A stretch of 64,000 nt of DNA from Desertivirga xinjiangensis (lineage in GTDB: Bacteria > Bacteroidota > Bacteroidia > Sphingobacteriales > Sphingobacteriaceae), in contig NZ_JAFMZP010000002.1 in NCBI RefSeq assembly GCF_024436435.1, positions 248,001-312,000 of the forward strand, read 5' to 3'. Within the stretch, counting starts at the first letter, position 1, and the number at the start of each line of letters is the position of its first letter. A program made the position numbers and the translations under genes. Below the pieces are notes generated by a model. That model saw only the letters and a program-made list of their open reading frames with translations. It made no database searches and was not told the origin of the DNA. Shown here in pieces: positions 53,209 through 61,143 of the stretch.

Positions 53209-53221
53209 TTTTTAGAAAAGT

Positions 53222-54493
53222 ATGATAAAAAAAGTTTTTCTGATGGTTCTGATCTTGCATGGAACCCTTTCAATCAAGGCTCAGTTGTATAAAGCTTCGG
53301 CCGTTCCAGACCGCATTATTCTTACCTGGTCGGCCGACCCGACAAGCACCCAGTCTGTAACCTGGCGTACAGATACCACTGTGAACAAAGCTTATGCACA
53401 GGTACTGATCGAAGGAAGTTCACCTGATCTTGACAAGGGGAGTGCCCAGGAAATCGCTGCACTTACCTCCGCTTTGCAAGGGGATACTTATGAGAAAGCC
53501 CATTACCACAGTGCCACTTTTACCGGTCTGAAGCCCGATCAGCTTTACGCTTACAGAGTAGGAGATGGCAAGATTTGGAGCGAGTGGTTTCAATTCAAAA
53601 CTGCACCGGCCGTTACCAAACCCTTCTCCTTTATTTATCTGGGAGATGCGCAAAACGACATCAAATCCAAGTGGTCGCGTGTGATCAGAAGAGCCTTTGC
53701 TACCCACGGCGATGCCCGCTTCATCGTCCATGCCGGCGATCTCATTAATCGCTCAAATAATGATAATGAGTGGGGCGAGTGGCATTTTGGCGGAGGTTTT
53801 ATTAATGGGATGATCCCCAGTATTCCTTCTTCAGGCAATCACGAATATTTCAGGGACGCGCAGAAAAACTTAACGCTTGACCCGCACTGGAGAATGCAGT
53901 ATACCCTGCCTGAAAATGGCCCGGCCGGCCTGGAAGAATCTGTATATTATATAGATTATTCCAATGTACGGATCATATCATTGAACTCGCAGATGATCGT
54001 GCTGGATTCAACGTCGATGAAAAAACAAGCTAAATGGCTGGAAGGTGTGTTGAAGAATAATCCCAAGCAGTGGACGATGATCACTTACCATCACCCGATC
54101 TACTCAACGGCGAAAGGCCGGGACAATAAAGAGTTCAGGGACTTGTTTAAGCCGCTATTCGACAAATACCATGTCGATATCCTGATGCAGGGACATGACC
54201 ATACTTACAGCCGCGGTCAAAACTTGCCCACCGGGGTGTCCGGAAAAGTGGGTGGGCCGATGTATGTGGTTTCTGTAGCCGGACCCAAGATGTACAAGAT
54301 CGACGTTTCACCCCGTTGGATGGATGTTTTTGCAGAAAACACTCAGCTGTTTCAGATCATCTCAGTCGACAATAATGAGCTACTGTATACAGCGTATAAA
54401 GCGTCGGGAGAGGTGTTTGATTCCTTCAAGCTTAAGAAAACAAGCAAGGATAAGGCAGCTGTCTTTACTGACCTGAATAAAAAAAGCCAATAA
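53222..54493 (+). CDS. Purple acid phosphatase-like metallophosphoesterase
   Basis: 423 residues with a signal peptide (ending SIKAQ), an N-terminal fibronectin-like PAP domain (residues 25-125, IILTWSADPTSTQSVTW), and the metallophosphoesterase core: YLGDAQND, HAGDLIN, SSGNHEYF, TYHHPIY, QGHDHTYSR, which carry the expected metal ligands. It should release phosphate from esters in the periplasm or at the surface. The end of the operon is marked by a hairpin at 54505-54549. Confidence 0.95.
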   Translation: MIKKVFLMVLILHGTLSIKAQLYKASAVPDRIILTWSADPTSTQSVTWRTDTTVNKAYAQVLIEGSSPDLDKGSAQEIAALTSALQGDTYEKAHYHSATFTGLKPDQLYAYRVGDGKIWSEWFQFKTAPAVTKPFSFIYLGDAQNDIKSKWSRVIRRAFATHGDARFIVHAGDLINRSNNDNEWGEWHFGGGFINGMIPSIPSSGNHEYFRDAQKNLTLDPHWRMQYTLPENGPAGLEESVYYIDYSNVRIISLNSQMIVLDSTSMKKQAKWLEGVLKNNPKQWTMITYHHPIYSTAKGRDNKEFRDLFKPLFDKYHVDILMQGHDHTYSRGQNLPTGVSGKVGGPMYVVSVAGPKMYKIDVSPRWMDVFAENTQLFQIISVDNNELLYTAYKASGEVFDSFKLKKTSKDKAAVFTDLNKKSQ

Positions 54494-54504
54494 AAAACCA
54501 TTTA

Positions 54505-54549
54505 TAGTTCTAACAAACCTTAGTCTTTGATTAGGGTTTGTTAAAACTA
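54505..54549 (+). terminator. Terminator of the phosphatase operon
   Basis: A 21-bp stem with a few wobble pairs (TAGTTCTAACAAACC, 54505-54519, and its partner 54529-54549) closes a TTT loop, starting 11 bp after the phosphatase stop. No clear T-tract follows. Confidence 0.65.
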
Positions 54550-54622
54550 TTCATAGCTAGTGTATTCTTTTTCGAAACGCAGGCGACCAGAATTCAGACA
54601 GGCAAGCCTCCTTAAAATAATT

Positions 54623-54660
54623 TTATTTAAACTTTCAATAAGTTTTGAAAGTTTAAATAA
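54623..54660. promoter_or_regulatory. 16-bp inverted repeat, probable GbsR operator
   Basis: TTATTTAAACTTTCAA (54623-54638) and its exact complement (54645-54660) enclose six bases. It covers the -33 TTTG (54644-54647) of the promoter below. A related site with the shared core TTTTGAAAGTT lies at 55206-55228. Confidence 0.6.
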
Positions 54661-54675
54661 ATACCCCTACATTTG
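54644..54675 (+). promoter_or_regulatory. Promoter TTTG-N20-TACATTTG, predicted leaderless
   Basis: TTTG 54644-54647 and TACATTTG 54668-54675 match the Bacteroidetes consensus exactly with 20 bp spacing. The ATG of the GbsR gene begins at 54680, about where transcription would start, so the mRNA may be leaderless. Confidence 0.6.
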
Positions 54676-54679
54676 AATC

Positions 54680-55186
54680 ATGGAATTAGCAGAAGCAAAG
54701 CAAAAGTTCATCGAGGCATGGGGGAAACTGGGATCAGAGTGGGGGATTAACCGCACGATGGCACAGGTGCATGCGCTACTGTTGATCTCTCCGGAAGCAC
54801 TTACCACCGAAGAAATAATGGAAGCGCTGAGCATCTCAAGAGGAAATGCCAACATGAACTTACGCGACCTGATAGGATGGGGGCTGGTGGAGAAGCAGCA
54901 TAAGGCGGGAGAGCGAAAAGAGTATTTCTTTGCAGATAAAGATACCTGGAACATTGCCCGCCAGGTAGCCAAGGAGCGTAAGAAAAGAGAATTAGACCCC
55001 GTGTTAAGGGTGCTGGACGAATTGTCGAAAGTAAAAGGCGACGAGAAAGACATCGAATATAAAACCTTCAACAAATCAGTAACGGATATCAATAAGCTGG
55101 CTAAAAATGTGGATAAAACCCTGGAGACCATGCTAAAGGCGGAAGAGAACTGGTTCTGGGGTTCAATCTTTAAAATATTCAAATAG
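54680..55186 (+). CDS. GbsR/MarR-family transcriptional regulator
   Basis: 168 residues matching the GbsR family: WGKLGSEWGINRTMAQVHALLLIS, then the winged-helix segment LTTEEIMEALSISRGNANMNLRDLIGWGLVEKQ and a coiled C-terminal tail with RKEYFFADKD. GbsR-type proteins are repressors that sense choline or unknown small ligands. Here it leads a seven-gene operon and has a clear operator over its own promoter, so it most likely represses itself and the operon. The start ATG agrees with the conserved N-terminus. Confidence 0.94.
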   Translation: MELAEAKQKFIEAWGKLGSEWGINRTMAQVHALLLISPEALTTEEIMEALSISRGNANMNLRDLIGWGLVEKQHKAGERKEYFFADKDTWNIARQVAKERKKRELDPVLRVLDELSKVKGDEKDIEYKTFNKSVTDINKLAKNVDKTLETMLKAEENWFWGSIFKIFK

Positions 55187-55205
55187 AATATTTTTTTGAT
55201 ATATA

Positions 55206-55223
55206 TTTCAAAATTTTTTGAAA
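55206..55223. promoter_or_regulatory. Second GbsR-like operator upstream of the DCC1 gene
   Basis: TTTCAAAA (55206-55213) and TTTTGAAA (55216-55223) form 8-bp arms around TT, with the continuation GTTCAAG shared in part with the first operator. It lies between the regulator and the rest of the operon. Confidence 0.45.
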
Positions 55224-55252
55224 GTTCAAGATTTACAAACAAGTTTAACGCT

Positions 55253-56080
55253 ATGACGACGCTTAAAAATCATCTTATCCTCTTCGATGCGGAATGTCCT
55301 ATGTGCCGGGTGTATACCCGGGCCTTTGTAGAAAGTGGCATGCTTGACCGGCAGGGAAGGGCTGCTTACCAGGAAATTAACGAGCAGGCCTGTCCGGTAC
55401 TAGACCGCCAACGGGCAGCAAACGAAATTGCCCTGGTAAACCTGGAGACAGGCGAGGTTACTTACGGAGTCCAAAGTTTGTTTACTGTATTCGCTGCACC
55501 CTTCCCAGTACTTAAACCCTTGTTTCTTTTTCTGCCTTTCGTTTGGCTAATGAGCAGGCTTTACGCCTTTATATCCTATAACCGGAGGGTGATCGTTCCT
55601 GCATCTATAACAAGCGAAGGCGACTTTAATATACAACCCTCCTTTAGGCTAGATTATCGAATTGCCTATTTACTGGTCAGCTGTCTGTTTACCGCAAAAA
55701 TCTTGTCTGATTACTCCCTATTATTAAAAGGACTTATTCCCGCCGGAAATCCTTTCCGCGAATACATGATCTGCGGCGGACAACTACTTTTTCAGGGAAT
55801 AATCATAGGAGTTCTAGATAGGAGCAAGCGCTGGGAATATCTGGGAAATATGATGACCATCTCTTTTGCAGGAGCGCTTTTATTGTTGCCCGCCCTGCTG
55901 CTTGCACCATGGCTAAATCTTTCTTCTGCGTTTTATGGAGGCTGGTTCTTGGGAGTAGCCGCTCTGATGTTGCTGGAACATATCCGCCGGAGCAAATTAC
56001 TCCAACTCGGCTACGGCATGAGCTTTAGCTGGGCACTGTACCGCGTATTGGTTCTATTATTTATTCTTATCACCACCTGA
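55253..56080 (+). CDS. DCC1-like thiol-disulfide oxidoreductase fused to a membrane domain
   Basis: 275 residues. The N-terminal half is a DCC1/DUF393 domain with the redox motif CPMC in LFDAECPMCRVYTRAF (near 13-27). The C-terminal half has about four hydrophobic segments (LVSCLFTAKILSDYSLLLKG, GALLLLPALLLAPWL and others). I choose ATG 55253 (MTTLKNHLILFDAE) instead of 55196. The enzyme is probably on the inner membrane and reduces or oxidises thiols. Its partner genes suggest that it acts in lipid or cell-envelope modification. Confidence 0.85.
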   Translation: MTTLKNHLILFDAECPMCRVYTRAFVESGMLDRQGRAAYQEINEQACPVLDRQRAANEIALVNLETGEVTYGVQSLFTVFAAPFPVLKPLFLFLPFVWLMSRLYAFISYNRRVIVPASITSEGDFNIQPSFRLDYRIAYLLVSCLFTAKILSDYSLLLKGLIPAGNPFREYMICGGQLLFQGIIIGVLDRSKRWEYLGNMMTISFAGALLLLPALLLAPWLNLSSAFYGGWFLGVAALMLLEHIRRSKLLQLGYGMSFSWALYRVLVLLFILITT

Positions 56081-56081
56081 C

Positions 56082-57008
56082 ATGAAGTACCGTAAAATCA
56101 TACTCGCCGGAGGTAACGGTTACCTTGGCGGCGTACTCGCCCGATTTTATAAAGATCTTGCTGAAGAAGTCATCATCCTGAGTCGTAAGCCGGCTCCACG
56201 GGACAAAAACGTAACAACCCTGCTTTGGGACGGGAGGAGCAAAGGAGACTGGGTCGATAGTTTAAACGGGGCCGACCTCCTCCTGAACCTTTGTGGAAAG
56301 AACGTAAACTGCAGGTATACAGAAAAGAACAGGAAGGAGATCTACAGTTCAAGATTGGTTCCTACAGCTCTTTTCGGAGAAGTAGTTGCAGAACTCGACA
56401 ATCCTCCCGAACTCTGGATTAACATAACTTCTGCAACCATTTACAGGCACGCGGAGGACCGGCCACAGGATGAAGAAAACGGAGAAATGGGTTACGGATT
56501 TTCTGTTGACGTCTGTCAGAAGTGGGAGAAAATATTTTTTAAGACCACTACACCTCGTACAAGGAAGATTGCTTTGCGAATGGGAATCGTACTGGGGAAC
56601 AAAGACGGCGCTTTCCCTCGCTTGCTTAACCTCGTGAACCTTGGCCTGGGAGGTAAGCAAGGCGACGGAGGACAATATGTTTCCTGGGTACATGAACAAG
56701 ATGCTGCGAGATGTACCCAATGGCTAATGGACCATAAGGAGCTAAGCGGGGTGTTTAATTGCACCGCTCCCGGACCTGTAAAGAACGCAGAATTCATGAC
56801 TGCCATCCGCAAAGCTCGCGGAATTCCCTTTGGCTTAAACGCGCCCGCCTGGTTGCTGGGAGCAGGAGCCGTGCTCATAGGAACAGAAACAGAACTGATT
56901 CTGAAAAGCAGGTGGGTATTGCCAACACGGCTTACTGAAAGCGGCTATACTTTCCTTTTTCCCGAAATCGCCCCTGCAGTTCACGACATTTTAAGCACCA
57001 CACTCTGA
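56082..57008 (+). CDS. TIGR01777-family NAD(P)-dependent epimerase
   Basis: 308 residues with the Rossmann GGNGYLGGVLARFY near the N-terminus, the loop LLLNLCGKNVN, WINITSATIYRH and the C-terminal DUF1731 domain (WLLGAGAVLIGTETELILKSRWVLPTRLTESGY). Homologues are often called SulA-like without evidence. The substrate is unknown. The gene starts one base after the DCC1 stop. Confidence 0.93.
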   Translation: MKYRKIILAGGNGYLGGVLARFYKDLAEEVIILSRKPAPRDKNVTTLLWDGRSKGDWVDSLNGADLLLNLCGKNVNCRYTEKNRKEIYSSRLVPTALFGEVVAELDNPPELWINITSATIYRHAEDRPQDEENGEMGYGFSVDVCQKWEKIFFKTTTPRTRKIALRMGIVLGNKDGAFPRLLNLVNLGLGGKQGDGGQYVSWVHEQDAARCTQWLMDHKELSGVFNCTAPGPVKNAEFMTAIRKARGIPFGLNAPAWLLGAGAVLIGTETELILKSRWVLPTRLTESGYTFLFPEIAPAVHDILSTTL

Positions 57009-57009
57009 T

Positions 57010-57474
57010 ATGCCCCTGATCACACTAGAAACCAAAATTAAAGCACCACGGGAAGTCTGCTTCGACCTTGCCAGAAGCATTGACCTGCATCAGGAAACCA
57101 TGCAACATACCAACGAAACCGCCATTGCAGGAGTAACAAGCGGGCTTATCGGTCTAGATGAAACAGTAACCTGGTGCGCACGGCATTTCGGGGTACAAAT
57201 GGAACTAACAAGTAAGATCACTCAATGCATCTTCCCACAGGTCTTCATTGACGAAATGCTTAACGGGCCATTTAAAAAGCTGCAACATACACATCGTTTC
57301 GAAGCAAAGGAGGATTATACCCTTATGGTGGATGAGTTTCAGTATGAATCTCCTCTCGGCCTGCTTGGACGCCTGGCCGACAGGCTCTTTCTTAAAAAGT
57401 ATATGAAAAGTCTACTGCAGCAGAGAAACGCCCGGATCAAACAAAAAGCAGAAATAACACTCAAAGAATCTTAA
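57010..57474 (+). CDS. SRPBCC-family protein
   Basis: 154 residues, beginning with the SRPBCC pattern PLITLETKIKAPREVCFDLARSIDLHQETM and continuing ETVTWCARHFGVQMELTSKITQC and FEAKEDYTLMVDEFQYESPLG. The fold encloses a hydrophobic pocket that binds lipids or other apolar ligands. It directly follows the epimerase, a pair often seen together (TIGR01777 + SRPBCC). No enzymatic residues are evident. Confidence 0.92.
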   Translation: MPLITLETKIKAPREVCFDLARSIDLHQETMQHTNETAIAGVTSGLIGLDETVTWCARHFGVQMELTSKITQCIFPQVFIDEMLNGPFKKLQHTHRFEAKEDYTLMVDEFQYESPLGLLGRLADRLFLKKYMKSLLQQRNARIKQKAEITLKES

Positions 57475-57475
57475 T

Positions 57476-57994
57476 ATGAGACCAGAAGAAGCACAACTAA
57501 GAAGGAAAATCAAAGCCTGGATTACCTTTTTTATCATCGCTCTAATCTTAAGTGGCATTACCGCGTTTCCAATCGAAAGCCAGCTGTCAGTGGTAATGAA
57601 GTTCCGGGATCGTTTTCCCCTGTCGCTGCAGAATTGGCTCAGTACCATTTACAGTGCGGTAAAAACAACAAACACTAACTATCCCTACCTCGCTTATGGA
57701 ACCGATTGGCTGGCCTTTGCTCATATCGTAATAGCCACTGCCTTTATCGGTCCATTGAGAGATCCCCTCAGAAATATCTGGGTGATACAGTTCGGTATGA
57801 TTGCCTGTGTTATGATATTTCCGCTCGCGCTCATCGCAGGTCCGATAAGAGGAATTCCTATGTTCTGGCAGCTTATCGACTGCTCCTTCGGCCTGCTCGG
57901 AATCATTCCTCTCTACGTTTGCTACAGATACATTAAAACCTTAGAATCAATACAAGTTAGACCCTTATCCCAAACCCATGAATACAAACACTGA
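57476..57994 (+). CDS. Hypothetical integral membrane protein
   Basis: 172 residues with four hydrophobic segments (around 15-35, 75-92, 105-125 and 130-150). The motifs YLAYGTDWLAFAHIVIA and RIGPIRGIPMFW-like blocks recall uncharacterised membrane proteins next to TIGR01777 genes. No function can be given. Its last 17 bases overlap the start of the next gene. Confidence 0.75.
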   Translation: MRPEEAQLRRKIKAWITFFIIALILSGITAFPIESQLSVVMKFRDRFPLSLQNWLSTIYSAVKTTNTNYPYLAYGTDWLAFAHIVIATAFIGPLRDPLRNIWVIQFGMIACVMIFPLALIAGPIRGIPMFWQLIDCSFGLLGIIPLYVCYRYIKTLESIQVRPLSQTHEYKH

Positions 57995-58889
57995 GAACTT
58001 TACGTTAATAAAAGGCTTTTTCCTTTCCAATCTTTTTGGCTTTTCTTTGATCGGCATCAGCAAGTTGTTGCTATTACATCCCGGAGTGTTCGTCTATACA
58101 GAGTTCGTCGTTATCCCATTGCTGATGGGAGTGATAAGCGCCTGGTGCTGGAAAGACCTTGATTTAAAGGGTAAACAACTAACAACTCTATCCTGTCTGA
58201 ACGGCATCATCGCCATTGTTCTAAGTGCTTTTATTCTTGACGAAGGCGTCATCTGCCTCATTATTGTTTCTCCGCTCATCTTTGCATTTATCGTTACAGG
58301 CGTATTCACAGGAAAGGCGATGTTTCGTAAGAACAATAAAAACCTGAACATAAGCATCTTTTCGCTGCTTTTGCTGCTATTTGTAGCCGACTCTCTTGCT
58401 ACCCATCATCACGAAAATATGGTATCTGATGTGATGCTGATCAATGCGCCCGCAAAAGAAGTGTGGAAACATGTGGTAGCATTTGAGAAAATAGAAGAGA
58501 AGAACAAGTTCTGGCTTTTTCGTATGGGAATGCCTTCGCCAGTACAGGCAACCGTCGACGGCTATTACCAGGGAGCAGGAAGGAAATGTATCTTCAGTAA
58601 CGGCTATATATTCGATGAAAAAATTACCGTGTATAAGCCAGGGCAGGATCTGACATTCGAGATCGTCAGTCAGCCGCAGGATCCCGAAATTATGGGGCAC
58701 ATTGACATCCTGCGCGGACAATTCCTTCTGAAGGATAATGGTGATGGTACTACTACCTTAACCGGCAATAGCTGGTACCGGCTCTATGTATTCCCCCTCT
58801 GGTATTATGATACTTGGGCAGAAAGTATCACAAGGAACGTGCATTTGCGTGTAATGGATCATATCAAAGTCCTCAGCGAAAAAAGATGA
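57978..58889 (+). CDS. Membrane-anchored SRPBCC protein
   Basis: 303 residues. Four or five hydrophobic segments fill residues 10-135 (LFGFSLIGISKLLLLHPGVF, LIIVSPLIFAFIVTGVF, SIFSLLLLLFVADS). The C-terminal half is an SRPBCC/START-like domain (INAPAKEVWKHVVAFEKI, EKITVYKPGQDLTFEIV, GNSWYRLYVFPLWYY). A lipid pocket at the outer face of the membrane is expected. Overlap with its neighbours supports one polycistronic unit. Confidence 0.85.
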   Translation: MNTNTENFTLIKGFFLSNLFGFSLIGISKLLLLHPGVFVYTEFVVIPLLMGVISAWCWKDLDLKGKQLTTLSCLNGIIAIVLSAFILDEGVICLIIVSPLIFAFIVTGVFTGKAMFRKNNKNLNISIFSLLLLLFVADSLATHHHENMVSDVMLINAPAKEVWKHVVAFEKIEEKNKFWLFRMGMPSPVQATVDGYYQGAGRKCIFSNGYIFDEKITVYKPGQDLTFEIVSQPQDPEIMGHIDILRGQFLLKDNGDGTTTLTGNSWYRLYVFPLWYYDTWAESITRNVHLRVMDHIKVLSEKR

Positions 58890-59323
58890 TCTTTGAATTT
58901 ATTGTAAAGAGGTTCGGTTTTCTAAAAAGGATTCCCTTACTACCACAGCTTTTCGACGCATTGCTGCGGGTTCAGGCATTAATCGCCAAACCCGAACTTC
59001 TTAGCTGGCTGGATAGCCTGGAGAAAGAGTTGCAGAGCTGGCCAGGTGTAAGTATCAGCATGCATAAATATGGCGGCTCGCAGTTCAATTACCAGGGGAG
59101 GGAGATTGCACACCTGCATAGTAATGGCTTGCTCGACGTACGGTATAGCCTCAAGATCAAACAAGAATTGCTTACTGAAGGTAGGATCTCCGAACACCAT
59201 GTACTTCCCCACACTGGCTGGGTAAGTTTTCAACTCAGGTCAGAAGAAGACTTGAAGTATGCCCTTAGGTTGATTGAGATAAGCTGTTCAATGAAGATAG
59301 GGCACTGTAGTTCCAGCCTTTAA
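58886..59323 (+). CDS. DUF5519 (luciferase-like domain) protein
   Basis: 145 residues. The ATG at 58886 overlaps the previous stop in ATGA form, so the start is well supported. The DUF5519 pattern is SISMHKYGGSQFNYQGREIAHLHSN-like, then VRYSLKIKQELLTEGRISEHHVLPHTGWVSFQL. The family is named luciferase domain for remote similarity; no light reaction is implied. It is probably the last gene of the operon. Function unknown. Confidence 0.85.
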   Translation: MIFEFIVKRFGFLKRIPLLPQLFDALLRVQALIAKPELLSWLDSLEKELQSWPGVSISMHKYGGSQFNYQGREIAHLHSNGLLDVRYSLKIKQELLTEGRISEHHVLPHTGWVSFQLRSEEDLKYALRLIEISCSMKIGHCSSSL

Positions 59324-59425
59324 GAACCTTTTCGATGAGATGTAATTTGCGCTTCGGTAAACATCGTGTGCTAGTTAACCAAAATAAGCATGAGAAACAT
59401 TTTTTTACCCAATCCGATATTTTCA

Positions 59426-59433
59426 TAATTTTG
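59426..59433 (+). promoter_or_regulatory. -7 box, possible promoter of the PhyH gene
   Basis: TAATTTTG matches TAnnTTTG, with TTTT 19 bp upstream as a weak -33. It lies 165 bp before the chosen ATG. Confidence 0.3.
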
Positions 59434-59597
59434 CTTCATGAGAATGACTGTAATGTTATAATATCCTTCCTCGAATATATTTTGCGAATAGCACAGTAAC
59501 ACTACTGTCTAAGCAAGATTCCTATTGCATTATTTTTTTATTAACAATGTTTTCACGCGTGCAACCGAGCCGTGTGGAGGCCTCAATTTTTTATTAC

Positions 59598-60377
59598 ATG
59601 TCATCCCTTTTAAGTAAAACAGAAGTTGAACAATTCATTCAAGATGGATTTGTTCGTATTGATAACGCGTTTTCTGCCGAAGTGGCCAATGCTGCTTTAG
59701 ATATTTTATGGAAAGATATTCCTTTTGATCGTTCAAACCAGGAAAGCTGGATAGAGCCTGTCATTCGCTTAGGAATGTATTCGCAGGAGCCATTTATACA
59801 GTCAATAAATACTCCCGCTTTATACGCGATATTTGACCAGCTTATCGGCGCGAATAAATGGATACCGTGCAGAAGCGTTGGTGCATTCCCAGTTAGATTT
59901 CCTGCCAGCAAACAACCAAATGATACCGGTAAACATGTAGATGTGAGTTTCCCGGGGGGTGACCCAGGAAATTATTTTGAATGGCGTGCCAATATCAGGT
60001 CAATGGGCAGAGCATTACTTATGTTAATTCTATATTCGGATGTAAGTAACGACGATGCGCCGACCGTGATCTTTAAAAAGTCGCATATTGACGTTGCAAA
60101 GTTGCTTTATCCTGAGGGCGACAAAGGCTTGTCATTTATGGAACTGGCAGCCAGGTTGGACGACTTGCCAAAACACGATGAAGTATTGGCTACAGGTAAA
60201 GCCGGTACAATATATCTTTGCCATCCTTTTCTGGTACATTCAGCGCAGTCCCACAAAGGCGTCAATCCCAGGTTTATGGCCCAACCGCCGCTATTGCTTC
60301 GGGGTGAATTAAACCTTACCGATTCAGAAATAGGCTTTTCGCCGGTTGAGCGAGCCATTCGTATGGCAATTGATTAG
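59598..60377 (+). CDS. Phytanoyl-CoA dioxygenase (PhyH) family protein
   Basis: 259 residues of a cupin-type Fe(II)/2-oxoglutarate dioxygenase. The His-x-Asp ligands are in GKHVDVSFPG, and the distal His and the 2-oxoglutarate-binding Arg in FLVHSAQSHKGVNPRFM. I choose ATG 59598 (MSSLLSKTEVEQFIQDGF) as the family start; a frame extension of 17 residues to 59547 looks unlikely. The substrate is unknown; members act on acyl-CoA, ectoine or sugar-like compounds. It stands alone. Confidence 0.88.
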   Translation: MSSLLSKTEVEQFIQDGFVRIDNAFSAEVANAALDILWKDIPFDRSNQESWIEPVIRLGMYSQEPFIQSINTPALYAIFDQLIGANKWIPCRSVGAFPVRFPASKQPNDTGKHVDVSFPGGDPGNYFEWRANIRSMGRALLMLILYSDVSNDDAPTVIFKKSHIDVAKLLYPEGDKGLSFMELAARLDDLPKHDEVLATGKAGTIYLCHPFLVHSAQSHKGVNPRFMAQPPLLLRGELNLTDSEIGFSPVERAIRMAID

Positions 60378-60598
60378 CCATTTAGAAAGAGACCCGACTG
60401 AGCCCGATATTCCATCGGGCTCAGTCCATTAAGTTCAATTTTATTCTTTCCTTGTTGCAATAGCAGTCGTAGTTTTTTACGAAGCAAAACAGTAAGATCT
60501 GTCTCTTGAACGAATTTAGAAAAATCATATATTGCTGCTCGATAACATTATATACTGAATAGCCTAAGAAGAAAAAATAAAAACTTAAAAATAAAATT

Positions 60599-61027
60599 AT
60601 GAGAAGCCTCAATCCCTGGATCAACTTCAATGGCAACGCCGAAGAAGCATTTAGCTTTTATAAATCAGTTTTTGGCGGTGAGTTCGCAAAGATCGTTCGC
60701 TTCAAGGATCTTTCGGGTCCCGAATTTCAGGTTCCTGAACACGAAGCAAATAAGATAATGTACATTGGTTTACCTATCGGCAAGCACAATGTATTAATAG
60801 CCAATGATGTTCCGGAATTTATGGGAAGAGTAAACGAAAATGAAAACAGGTCTAAAATAGTTGTGAGCACAGAAAGCCGTGATGAAGCCGACAAAATATT
60901 TAACGGATTATCAGCAGGAGGTGAGGTTGAAGGCCCCATGGCCGACAGTCCCTGGGGTACATACGCCGGGATGTTTAGAGACAAGTATGGTATTGAATGG
61001 ATTGTAGAATTTGACCCGGGCTTATAA
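60599..61027 (+). CDS. VOC-family (PhnB/glyoxalase-like) protein
   Basis: 142 residues. The start MRSLNPWINFNGNAEEAFSFYKSVFGG is typical of the PhnB-like VOC group, followed by HNVLIANDVPEF and GMFRDKYGIEWIVEF. The family has a metal or small-molecule pocket; most PhnB-like proteins have no known activity despite methyltransferase names. It ends at a terminator shared with the convergent nuclease gene. Confidence 0.92.
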   Translation: MRSLNPWINFNGNAEEAFSFYKSVFGGEFAKIVRFKDLSGPEFQVPEHEANKIMYIGLPIGKHNVLIANDVPEFMGRVNENENRSKIVVSTESRDEADKIFNGLSAGGEVEGPMADSPWGTYAGMFRDKYGIEWIVEFDPGL

Positions 61028-61115
61028 CTTTTTAAAATAATAAACCTTAGCGTTTAAGAAAGCTTAATGAAATGACATACATCTCAACTTTTTTCCGGAA
61101 GAAGTACTAAGCGAC

Positions 61116-61138
61116 AAAGCCACCTGGTTGGTGGCTTT
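61116..61138. terminator. Bidirectional terminator
   Basis: AAAGCCACC (61116-61124) and GGTGGCTTT (61130-61138) form a 9-bp stem with a 5-nt loop between the convergent VOC and Rpn-family genes. T residues in the stem base help on both strands. Confidence 0.7.
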
Positions 61139-61143
61139 TGCGT

